From Orbilia blumenaviensis (lineage: Eukaryota; Ascomycota; Orbiliomycetes; Orbiliales; Orbiliaceae), in NCBI GenBank assembly GCA_036872755.1, contig JAVHNS010000016.1, positions 930,001-994,000 on the forward strand: DNA of 64,000 bases. Reading direction: 5' to 3'. This document shows, piece after piece, positions 10,926 to 22,300 of this stretch (positions are counted from its first letter, which is position 1; the number at the start of each line of letters is the position of its first letter). The position numbers and the translations under genes are program-made. Under the pieces are notes generated by a model that was given only the letters and a program-made list of their open reading frames with translations, had not been told where the DNA came from and ran no database searches.

Positions 10926-13391
10926 ATGTCGGCTGCGAGGTCGTCGTTTGGTTCCCTTTTCGTACGTCTGTGGCAACAGAGATCAATAGTTAGGGTTCCA
11001 TTTCCCAAATCAATTGCCAATATAAATAGACAGGCCCTTCCGCTGCCACGAATATACTCGTTCGGAGGAGTCCAACGACGAACTTATATCGATTTGAAAA
11101 CGATGGCCTTCCAATCTGAGAACGTCTCTGACTTCATCGCTGTTAATGAACTGGCATTGTGAGTAGAAAACATTTTAGACAGTTATAATTAGATGAATTA
11201 AGATCGATAAAAGCTAATTCGATCAATATCCAGACCAGCGATTGTTGGCCTTGATGCCTGGCACAAACCAAAGCTCCAGCCCATTTTGGTCAGCTTGAGG
11301 ATCAAGACATCAGTTGGTTTGGCTGGGTCCACAGACCATTTGATCCACTCGATCAATTATGGCACTGTCTGTAAGAAGGCTGTGGAGATACTCCAAAAAA
11401 ACGAGTTCAAGTCCCTTGAGCATCTTGCGGAGACCCTCGCTGCGAAAGTTCTTGGAGACGAGCTTCGAGGTCAGTGGGTCTATGTCAAAGTCGAGCAGCC
11501 TAAAAGTCTTCTGAGAGCCGACTCGCTCGCACTCGAAATTGTTCGGAGGAAAGACGGTGTTCGGGAAACCCAGGACAAGGTTATTATCAAGAATCTGAGA
11601 ACAGATACCATTATTGGTATAAACGCCTGTGAGAGACTCGAAAGACAGCGAGTTATTGTAAACCTCACGCTGTACAAACCCTTGCCCCAGTCTGAAGAAC
11701 AAAATTTCGTCTCAATCTACGACGCTAAATTGGTCTCAGCTACGGTTGCCGAGTTTGTCGAGAGCTCGGATTATGGAACCATTGAGGCTTTGGTAACGGG
11801 TATCGCACGGGCAGCCTGCACTGAACACGATATCGAATCTATCACTGTCCGAGCCGAAAAGCCAAGTGCCCTCGCTCTTGCCCGTTCATCAGAGGTCGAA
11901 ATCACCAGACACAAGTCCTACTTTGCTCGCCCTGTTCTATCAGAAGGCGAATTATGCGGTGAATATAGGACTGCGTTCATCGCATTCGGCTCAAATCTTG
12001 GAAACAAGTTCATCTTGATACGGGATGCTCTGGCGGAACTCAATAAGCGCGACATCAGGGTAATTAGAACATCATCCCTTTACGAAAGTAAACCGATGTA
12101 CGTTGAAGATCAAGATCTGTTTCTGAACGGAGTCTGCCAAGTCGAAACGAAATTACAACCTATGGATCTCCTACGGGAACTTCAAGCTATTGAGAACCAT
12201 TTCGGCAGAGTCAAGGTTATTGACAAAGGTCCCCGTAACATCGATCTTGATATTCTACTTTACGGCACAGAAATCGTCAATGAGCCAGAGCTCATCGTTC
12301 CTCATGCGTCCATGCTTGAACGGGAGTTCGTTCTCAGACCGTTGTGTGACATTGCTCCAGATCTACCGCACCCACAGACTTCAATTACATTTGCTTCTCA
12401 TCTAGCTTCCTTGCCTGGAGAATCAACGGTCTACCCGCGAGTGCTACTATCTCCATCAATACCATCTCTTCAACCGGCTAGCGAAACCCGTCCTACCCAT
12501 ATCATGGCTATAATAAACCTCACGCCAGACTCATTCTCCGATGGTGGTGTTCATAACACCCCAAATATCGAAGAAACTGTTTCCAGGGCAGTAAAAGCTG
12601 GTGTCTCAATCGTAGACCTCGGCGGCATGTCAACTCGACCAAATGCAGCCGAGATCTCGGAAACCGAGGAGATCGAGCGAGTTTTACCCGCCATCAAGGC
12701 TATTCGATCATCTAGTGACCCAGCTGTGAAGGGAGTCACCATATCGATTGACACATTTAGAGCATCTGTTGCCAGGGCAGCGGTAGATGCGGGTGCAGAT
12801 ATCATCAATGATATTTCCGGCGGCTTGCTCGATCCGGATATGATCAAAACGGCCATCCAACTAGATGTTCCAATAATGCTAATGCACATGAGGGGAACAC
12901 CACAAACCATGAGTTCGTTAGCGAATTATCCTGATGGAGTGATCGAGACCGTAGGCAGGGAACTCGAGGAGAGACTGGATGCTGCCTTAAAAGCGGGTGT
13001 GAAACGGTGGAAGATCATCCTCGATCCCGGGTTGGGATTCGCAAAGACCACACAGCATAACCTGGAGATATTACGGAACTTTTCTAAGCTAAGAGCTAGA
13101 AAGAAGCTTGTTGGTATTCCTTGGTTGATTGGGCCCAGCAGGAAGAAGTTTATCGGAGAGATAACTGGCGTTCCCGATGCCGCACAGCGACAGTGGGGGT
13201 AAGAACTATCTCCATACTGTCCCAGCACTTTAGCCAGAGGACTATACGCTAACGAATTTTTTTTTTTTTATTTTAGAACCGGTGCTGCAGTAACCGCATC
13301 CGTCGCTGGAGGAGTAGATATTATTAGAGTTCACGACATTGACGAGATGACAAAAGTTGCGAAGATGGCGGATGCAATTTGGAGGAATTAA
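10926..13391 (+). CDS. FOL1: Trifunctional folate synthesis enzyme (dihydroneopterin aldolase, HPPK, dihydropteroate synthase)
   Basis: Exons 10926-11158, 11234-13198 and 13277-13391 give 770 residues. Order of domains: two tandem dihydroneopterin aldolase (FolB-like) domains (about 75-310, the second starting near VIIKNLRTDTIIGINACERL), HPPK (about 323-454, with AFIAFGSNLGNKF and the metal-binding RNIDLDILLYG), then dihydropteroate synthase (about 499-770, IMAIINLTPDSFSDGG, DPGLGFAKT, GPSRKKF, ending IIRVHDIDEM). It makes dihydropteroate, three successive folate steps. The first 59 residues are rich in Arg, Ser and hydrophobics with almost no acidic residue, like a mitochondrial presequence; yeast Fol1 is mitochondrial. 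A second Met, MAFQSENV (codon at 11103), would give a cytosolic form. Both introns preserve frame. Sulfonamides target the last domain. Confidence 0.96.
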
Positions 13392-14068
13392 GTTATGATT
13401 CACGATGTATGACTCTACCCTTTGGTCGTCAAGCGATGCGTCGAAGTAAATCGAGCGTTACCAGAGCTGCAAACCGTCTTGTTCAAGCCGTTCTTTTGAT
13501 CAACCGAGCAGTGACCACAAAAGCCTCTTACATGACACAGGAATTGCGAAGCCATAATCACATATAGCGGAGTGTATAGGTTACTATGTGATATATTTCA
13601 AATTTCAGATTTGGGCCACGTTTAAGCCTAAGCTTTGAGTCTAGGGAATCATTTGATAGCCGATAAAAACCCAGAAATATTTAACTCGTAAGAACAGTGA
13701 ACACCGTTGCGGCACTGCCATACATACATACCTACCTTGAAGCCAACCGTGAGCTCGAAACGACCACATGTGAGAGTGTTGGAGAGAGTTTGTGTTGCCG
13801 TGTTGGCGGTACTTTCCGCCTATGACTCACGTGACTAAGCTTTGTGTGGTCAAACCGAAGATCAAAAAAAATCAAAAATTGAAAAGTGTCGACGACGAAG
13901 GCGATAAGATAGCTGCTTGGCCCACTTCAACATCGAAAGCTCATCGACAGCTCCAAGTAATACCAATCAACACTAATCATAAAATCGCAAATAAACCAAC
14001 TTTGGAAACCTCCCCGTTATCAACTTCTAATCACCTATCAAGGACCATATATTATAACACAGCACATC
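13392..14068. other. Intergenic region upstream of eIF3g
   Basis: Holds the FOL1 3' end and the eIF3g promoter. The only striking element is the TGACTCACGTGA site annotated separately. No gene is seen. Confidence 0.6.
13823..13834. promoter_or_regulatory. Overlapping TGACTCA and TCACGTGA motifs
   Basis: TGACTCA (Gcn4/Cpc1-type bZIP site) at 13823-13829 overlaps the palindrome TCACGTGA (E-box, Cbf1-type) at 13827-13834, about 235 bases upstream of the eIF3g start codon. The sequences are certain. Binding is inference. Confidence 0.4.
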
Positions 14069-15086
14069 ATGGCGTAAGTTTTAGCTCTTTGTTTGAGATG
14101 AATGTAGAGTGAAGCTTCAGAAAAAACGGTATTTGGCTAACAAAGCTATTTTTTGGCCATCTCCAGATCACAACGAAGAGAGTGGGCCGAAGACGAGGAG
14201 TTCGATGACCCAAATGCCCTCCCCCAAAACCAGGTCATCTCGAATCCAGACGGCACAAAGACAACTATCACATACAGACTATCCGACAGCGGGAAGAAAA
14301 TCAAGACGACACGAAAGATTAAGATCTCCGTAATCAAGGAGAGGGTCAACCCACGTGTCGCCGAGAGAAGAGAATGGGCCAAATTCGGGAGGGAAGCAGG
14401 ACACCCACCAGGACCAGATATGTCGACAACGACCGTTGGAGAGAACATCATATTCAAGCCAAGTTTGCAGTGGAAGGCCGTCGAGAAGGAGGAAGAGTCC
14501 ACTGGGGCTCTCAAGACCCAACTCAAGGACAAGAAAGTTTCCTGCCGTATCTGTCAGGGAGACCATTTCACAGCGAGATGTCCCTTCAAGGACACTCTCG
14601 CGCCAGTCGGTGAAGCTGGTCCAGATGAGTCCCGGCCAGATTCTCCAGACGTCGGTGCCGGTGGAGGCGCAGCTGGTGGCAGCTATGTTCCCCCACATCT
14701 CAGAAACAAGGGCAAAGAGCCCTCCGCTGGATCCTCCTTCAATGCTGGCCGCGAACGCGACGACCTGGCGACTCTCCGTGTCACCAATCTCAGCGAGTTC
14801 GCAGAAGAACAAGACCTCAGAGACATGTTTGAGAGATTTGGCAGAGTTACTAGAGTATTCTTGGCGAAGGACAGAGACACCGGCAGGGCCAAGGGATTCG
14901 CTTTCGTTAGTTATCAGGATAGGATGGATGCGCAGCGAGCTTGCGAAAAGATGGATGGCTGTAAGTCAAAATATCGTAGAGTGGAGGTCTCAGACATGAT
15001 ATCATGGACTAATAATTTAATTTCGATCTTTAGTCGGTTATGGCCATTTGATCTTGAAGGTCGAATTCGCGAAACGTTCGCAGTAG
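14069..15086 (+). CDS. TIF35: Translation initiation factor 3 subunit g (eIF3g)
   Basis: Exons 14069-14073, 14167-14960 and 15034-15086 give 283 residues, near the yeast length. The first exon encodes only Met and two bases of the second codon; splicing yields [20 protein letters not shown]. Family features in order: an acidic N-terminus, a CCHC-like knuckle [13 protein letters not shown] (about residue 130), and a C-terminal RRM (about 201-283) with RNP2 LRVTNL and RNP1 KGFAFVSY. The final intron lies inside the RRM; splicing gives [19 protein letters not shown] and a stop, as in the family. Reading through this intron instead produces a wrong C-terminus that runs to 15109. The protein binds eIF4B and 18S rRNA in the 43S preinitiation complex and supports scanning and reinitiation. 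Confidence 0.96.
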
Positions 15087-16310
15087 GAGCCGGGCGCGAC
15101 AACGGATAAGAAGCCTGACCCTGATCGCAAAGTCATCGCTATTGGACAACGAAAGAAGTTAAACTAGGATCCGAGACGCCTTTAGAAAGCAGGCTTCTTC
15201 ACTTGCACTATACTGCCTAAGTTTCCTTTCACCTTTCTAGACCTCCTCTAGCCATTGATGCCGAACTATACGAAATGTCTCCCAATTCCTACTGTGGGAC
15301 GTTCGCCATTATTAGTTCTGCAATGTTTGCGTGGGTTTAGTGTACCATCATATCGTGTCTATAACGAATCCAGTCCTTTTGCTTTCTTCCACTAGATCCA
15401 AATGTGATAGTCCAAAAGATTCCCGGTTTGAGTCAAGAAATTAGGTTAAACTTTTGTGCGATCCCCCAGCACGGGCAAAGGGATACCACGCAACACTCAC
15501 GATCGAGTTATTCAGCAGCTTGCAGGGTATTCACCGAACCCTTCCGTTTGCAGCTTCCCCTCCATATCTCGATGTATTTAAGCGGAGAGCTCTAAGAGGG
15601 CCGCCTCGAAGGTAAGGAACCAGATGAACAGGAACCAGCTCGCTATATTCTCGGATGCTTTCGCATTTCGTTTAGCTTACTACCCGATGCGGCGAGCGCT
15701 GATGCATCATTATCAGCTTTCTGCAAAATATGTGCCATTGGAATGTGCCATATCGAGAAAAAAAACATCATATGCCATGCACACTGCCCACCGCAATTGC
15801 CAAAACTGGTGAACCTAGGGTTCGGATATCCACATTCTAGCCCCGTTATTTTAGCCCTGCACGACATCATGTAGCTATACTGATTGCAGAGTAGGATTTA
15901 AAATGGCAGGCAATTGCCTCTGTGCCCCCTCCCCTTCTTCAAGCTCGGGTACTGGTGGTCTCAAAGGTATCGTTTCCGAAACCCTCTTTAACTCTGAAGC
16001 CCCTACCCGAGAAACAGGTTTGAACAGAAAAACAATAGATGAAACTCGGATTTAGGTGGTTTTCCATAATTTTATAACCGCCCTTTCCACGGTACGATCC
16101 GTGCACCCATTTGCCTTTTACCTTGACCAGCTTCCTGATTCGCCTTGCGGCGGCCCCTTCCGAGGTCTGAATCATTAGGCAAGATTCTAGATTTACAGAC
16201 ATTGCACTGTTGCATCTCTGATTTATATAATCTGCGTCCCCAGAGAAACTTGGAGCTATCCATCCCACATCGAGACTCCGTTTTGTTTCAATATAGAAGT
16301 TACTTCAGAC
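15087..16310. other. Intergenic region, no gene seen
   Basis: 1.2 kb between eIF3g and the Pth11-like gene. Short open frames on both strands show no domain or splice-supported continuity. It should hold the eIF3g terminator and the promoter of the receptor gene. Confidence 0.6.
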
Positions 16311-19300
16311 ATGACAGAAGTAGTGGTCGGGTCGGCTCCCAATGACATCCAAACCAATCGACCAGCAGCATCGCCCACCGATCATGTACGTACGTAGCCA
16401 CCCGCCTCTCCTCACTTCCCTTTTGCCTTCTAGTCAGATGATCAAAATTACATTATATTATATCAAGATTAATAAACATGTGACCTAAATGGCTGACAGT
16501 ACATCGAGGATATTCCTATATCCAGGTGCATCCAGGCCATATACCTAACGACAACAAAGCGATCTTAACTGTGCCGCTGGTATTATTGGCGTGTTCGATC
16601 GTGGTGGTCGGATTGAGGGTATGGACGAGGGCGCGGATGGTGAAATTTTTTGGGATGGATGATTGGTGGATTTTGGGGGCTTTGGTATGTTCCTTTCCGA
16701 TGACGCTTTACTTCGAGCTTCTCATTCTTCTTTTTCATTCTTAGTTCAAGTCTACTTCTATGTTTATTATACCGAGGTAGATATATGTCTAACACGCAGG
16801 CATCGAGGAATCAAGGCGAGTAATATCGCTGGGACGATGTTGACAGTTGCCGGAACATTCAGAGGAGAAGGAAGTCATATCAGTGACGTCAAGGATGAAG
16901 ATTTAGTATACATCCTGAAGGCACGGATTTCTAAAATATAACCCCCCACCCCTTCCTGCCAGATATAGATATTGGGTCTCCTAATACCCTTCTATGGATC
17001 CACAGCTCCTCTACGCCGAAATGATCCTTCAACCTGTAACCCTAAACTTCATCAAACTATCAATTCTCTCCTTCTATCTCCGCCTACCGGGCTCGAACCG
17101 CTTCCTAATCCTCACTCGCATAACATTCGCCTTTATCGTTGCTATGATGCTAGCATTTACGCTCCCGTTGTCGTTGGGGTGTATACCCATCAGGAAACAA
17201 TGGGATCCGTCGGAAATCCGAGGCTCTTGTATCAACAGAGCGTTATTTTGGCATATACTGCTAGGGTTCAACGTAGCCACGAACATATGGATTTTGGTAC
17301 TGCCGACACGAATGCTTCTTGGTGCGGTTTTTTTTTATTTTATTTTATCATTTTTATGCTTTTTTCCCGGGTTGAAATGATTTTTATATATTGCTATTGT
17401 AGGCGCTAGCTAACTTCCAGGGTTTAATCCTGATACAGCATTAAAGGTCGAGCGCAGACAGAAAATCATGGTTCTCTGCATCTTCGGTTGCGGCTCAATG
17501 TAAGTGCGGCCCCACTTTGGCCCTACCAGCTTTCCCCCCTGCCTCAGTCGGGGTGTCAAGGACCCACTTTTTTTGTTTGAATGTAGAATCCAACCTTCCC
17601 CAACGCAATTTACTGGTAGGCTAAAACGTTGTATTTTCTCCCGTCCTTTTAAACAGTGCGACCATAGCTTCAATCCTCGCACTCGCGGAGCTTCCATTGG
17701 CTATCAATGACCCGGATAAAACCTGTAAGGCTATATTTTTCTTAAAAAAGCCCAGTAACCCATTTCACCGGTCGGATAAACCACAAAAAAAGGCCTTGCG
17801 GCATACATATACATAAAATACTTGTTTCCTTTCTTTTTTCTTTTTAAAAGGTGCATTATTATTATCACTATTATTATATAACAGAATTCAAAGCAATCCG
17901 ACTGGTCTAACTTTTTTTCTTTGTTTTTTTATATATACCTCTTGTCTTTTTGCTAATTTATATTACAGGGGGATCATGGCGTCTTGCCGTCTACGCTGCA
18001 GTCGAGAACAACTTAGGGATTATAGCTGCATCTGCACCGGCTCTCAAACCTTTGCTGGGGAAGACGGCAAGGGTTGTACGAGGCACGTTCGAGTCAAAGC
18101 TACCTTCGAACAGCATATGGACTTTTTCAAAAAGTAGTAGCAGTAGAGGACAAGGAAGAAGTAATGGTGGTGGCGGCGGCGGCGAGTCGCGTGGTTCATC
18201 TGGGGTTAAGAGGTCGAAAGCTTCGTCAGCTTCAGCAGGGGTAGTGGTCATGACGAATGCGACGGATGCCACTACAGCGACGAGTCAGTCCGGGACACAG
18301 CAGCAGCAGCAGCAGCAGTCGGGAACGGATAACGAAAAAAAGCACGGGTTTAGTATCTCCGAGGTGGTGAAGAAGATCATGTCGTCACCTAAAAGCTCGT
18401 TAGCCAGCGGTAGTGGTGGTGGTGGGAGAAGCAGCGCAAGTCGGACGGGAAATACAAGTTATCATACTGTAAGTAAGCACGCCACTACCACCACCACCAT
18501 CACTGCTTCCCGTCGTGTCGTCGGGTTTCCCGATCAGGCACTTCCTGAATATTTCCTTTCTCTGTCTATTCCTTTCATTTTACTTGCATAAGACGGCTTT
18601 CTGCTCTGCATTAATGCCGCAAGGCCAAAAGAATTTATGGAGCAGTATCGATAGAGAACCTCTAGAAAAAAACAATAGATTCAGAAAAAGCGAAAGGAGA
18701 AAAAACAAAAAGGAAAGGACCAAAACTCGGTGAGGTATTGGACTAACATGCAAATCAACTGAAACAAAAAAACAGGCATTTGCATCCCGCTCACATCGAG
18801 AGTCAGCCATCCTGGACACAATAGGGATATTGCCCACCCAGGCTGCCTTTCCCAAGAACACCAGCGGGAACAGACGGACAACACGTGTATTTGCAGGTAA
18901 TTATAGTAGCGACTCCGGCGGTCGTCCCACGGAAATTCATCATATAAGGGACTGGCAGCTTGACCAGAACGACTACTGCTTAGACCCTACGGTTGAACAT
19001 AACTTACCACAGAGGCCGCAGAGGGTGTATAGTAGAGCTTCTATTGACTCAAGTGCTGGGACGCCGGAGGGTCATGGGAATGGGAATGGGAATGGGAACG
19101 GTAGTGATTGTAGTGGTGGCGGCGGGGGTGGTGTCAGGAAAACTTCACAAGTGGATAGCATCGGGTCTGCAGTTTCGCCGACGACCGCTGTGGCGAGACG
19201 AGACACGCTAGAGATGTGCGGAGAGGGTGGTAGGGGTTCAGATGAAGAAGAAGAGGAGGAGGAGGCTGGGCTGACTATTGAAAGGATATTGTCACATGAG

Positions 19301-19330
19301 GAGTGGAAGAAGTCGGGTGGATATGTATAG
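16311..19330 (+). CDS. Pth11-like seven-transmembrane protein (fungal rhodopsin-domain family)
   Basis: Eight exons: 16311-16385, 16526-16684, 16816-16905, 17006-17321, 17439-17499, 17657-17724, 17969-18468 and 18776-19330, giving 607 residues. The first half matches the fungal family of seven-helix surface proteins: GLRVWTRARMVKFFGMDDWW, then GEGSHISDV where related proteins have GLGRH, NFIKLSILSFYLRL, ALKVERRQKIMVLCIFGCGS, and DPDKTWGSWRLAVYAAVE with NNLGIIAASAPALKPLL. Family members such as Pth11 of Magnaporthe sense surface or host cues. The C-terminal half is cytoplasmic, Ser/Gly-rich, with poly-Gln and acidic runs. No CFEM domain precedes the helices. The acceptor of exon 3 (16815) is not certain: the nearer CAG at 16799 breaks the frame. 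Confidence 0.85.
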
Positions 19331-22300
19331 TATAGGATAGTAGTAGCAGTATATTGTAAAGTTTTCTCTATATTTCCTGTTTTTCCCTTTTCAATTTTTT
19401 CTCCCGGGGCTTTTGATAGTGCGTATAATCGTCCTCGCAGTGATAATGACTGTGAACGACACATGGCTCCATATTACATCCGACAACAATTTCGACGGGC
19501 TTTTTTTTTTTTTTTTAATTAGTATATTTAACCCCGAATTAAAGGGAAACAGCGTCTTTTTTTCTTTTTTCGCCTCAACGACGTGATAGAATTATCGTTG
19601 ACCGATCAAAATGCAGATAGCAAAAAAGCCAGAAAAGAAAAAAGAAAAAAGGTGGAGTGCTTGAATCAAGCACAGCATCGACTGGGGACACGACTTCCTC
19701 CTCTTTTTGACGTAAAGGCACTACTACTGTGTGTGTGGTTACAACCATAAAAACCGATCTTGTATACATTGTTTCCTTCTTTTTTTTTTTCCGGCCCTCT
19801 CACCAGCCGATATCAAGGGGGGGGGGGGGATATGCGAACCGTCCAATGACAAATGGCGAAATTTGATTTTCCATAACCAGTTGGTTAGGATGGAGGAGAT
19901 GGGGGGGCTCAGGCGGGCCTGTGAGATAAATCTATCGTCAGAGGTTTCATAGGCGTGCAAAGCACTCGAATACAAGATTTTCGGATGCTACGTGTGCCTA
20001 GAGGCGCTGGCACGACAGCGAACGAATATGCAAGATCGGTTTCATGAAGGAAAGTTCATGCGGAAATGTAAAATCACTAATTAATTTATTTTTTTCAAGG
20101 GGGAAAAAAGGGAGCGGAAGGGGGGCAGGAGAAGGGGTGGCGAGGAGTCGAGGTGTCATGACAGCTGGGATGTACGCGCACGAATGATATGTTCGTGATA
20201 CCTTGATAATTCGTTTTTTTGTATGTCTTTGGTATATTTGACCTCCTCCTGGTACTGAAGAATTGAATCCTTACGATGTAGTATATCCGTCGCGGTATGA
20301 TATAACTTACATAAAAAAAATAAAAGTTTAAAAAAACCAATGTTACTATCAACCGCATAGTTAGTCTCGCCGGAGGGAAACAGGTTGACGGTATTTCAGC
20401 TTTTGTAAAGTTTCGAGCCTCCAAAGAAAGTAGCAGACATGGAACATTGAATGGTGTCCGAATATCCACGATAACACAGGTACACTGTACAAGGGTAACC
20501 GCCAGTTGGACCTGTCGGTTGGGACCAGCGAGTCGAGTAAAAAAGTATGGGGATGTCGGACCGGTATCAAATTGAATCTTCGACAGGCAATGGCGTCTTT
20601 CTCTTCAGAGTTGAAAGAGCGCACCACATGATCGATCATGCAGAATGATAATCTTGTTTGCACATCAGTTCACGGATAGCAAGGGAGAAAACAAAAGTGA
20701 AGGAAGTGAGAGGGATAGTTTACTAGGAAGCTAGGTAGATGGTTTTCGTTCAAATTTCTGTTTGCCTCGCACAGCAGATTACAGTACCAGACTGTCGGGA
20801 TGGTCGTGAATCAAATTAATAGCATAGTCCAAACCGATCGAAAGCACATGTTTCGCGCATTGCATAAGGAGGAAAATATTGGGGCGTGCATCTCTTGTAC
20901 CCCTCTCAAACATGCGGCATAACAGAGGCAAGTCCGGGGTCCCAAAGGTATTCAGGATCAGGCTGATAGCCATAATACCGGACGATATTATTGAAATATT
21001 TCCATGGTAACGTTGTCTGCAGCACACGTAGCCGAAGATATCTGGATGGCGGAGCGGAGTGGGGCCCGGATAGGGAGCTCGATGTCATGCCCCCCTTCCT
21101 TCGTTCCTCTCCCCAAAATAGATGTAAAGACGATTGGGACCAGGTGGGATAACTAGTCCGCGGGAAATAGCAGGATAGCATCTGACTTCATTCGCCATGT
21201 GAGCATGAACGAGGACAGGGCGGCATGCGCAAGGGACAAGGTGTCGAGCCGGCAGCATTTCTATAGGAACTCTTCAGGATCTGGAGGAGTTTCGGGCACG
21301 GACTTCTGCATGGTGGCGTAAAAAAAAAAAAAAAAAAAAAACAATAGAAGGTTGATACCGAGGTATCTACTTCCAGCCGGAGTTAGAATCTGATGTTGAT
21401 CTATATCCCAATGTCACGAAGCTTCTTTGCACATTTGCCGTACTTGATGCAGTCGCCTAGCGGCCATGCTCATTCCTTCGGGTTGAGAACATGGATGTCT
21501 GTTTTCGGATTCTCAAATTGTCGAATTTTTCTAGTACTTGTTAGTGAAGGGGGGCTGCAGTACCTGATAGGTATGAATTAGCCTGGAAAGATTCGAAGGC
21601 GACGGAACAGTTGGTAGGCTTGAGGCTTGATTGATTTATTCGTAGTGTATGTACGACATAGACCTGTGGTTTTTTTCACGCAATCCTTCAGGCCCCGGTA
21701 GACTGGTATAAGGCCGGTTCTGGAAGTCATTTCCGAAAGTCACGAAGAAAGTTTAGTTAGCCCGCAGGCTTCTAAGCTTCTTAACGGGAAGCCGCAGTGT
21801 CAGCGTTTCGAGGATGCAGTCTTCCGAGGAATGTGTGTGTTTAACATAGAGCTGGTCTTCAATATGCAAATTGCAACACAAGGAAATACATTTCATTCGC
21901 AAGAATACCGGGTTTGGTCGTCCGAGCAGAGCTCGTCAAACAAATAATCAAAGGTGACTGGCTGTACGGAAGTAGCGTTTATATTCTTAGGGAGTAAGGA
22001 TAGAACCCTTGTACGGTACCTGAGAGCTGGCCGACCAGCCTCGCTACAAGGCGCCCTGTATTTAGCCATATCCCGGTACGGTGGGCGTGGTTCTCGTCTT
22101 TCGAACATGCACCCCGTCTTAAAACGTATAACTACAGCTTTTGCATACACGGAAAGCCCCCCATACAGGGTTATGAAAGTCCACGACCATGAGCCACCGC
22201 ACACTAGTACACTCGCTGGGCTGGCCTTGTAGACGTTGAGATTGGCTCTAGCTTTGAGACCTCGACGCCATTAACAAGGGTAGCGCGGGTGCTTAAAATA

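Noticed and set aside
14355..14999. Alternative plus-strand frame in the eIF3g gene
   Set aside because: Overlaps the true eIF3g frame, which has the RRM and knuckle; the alternative has no domain.
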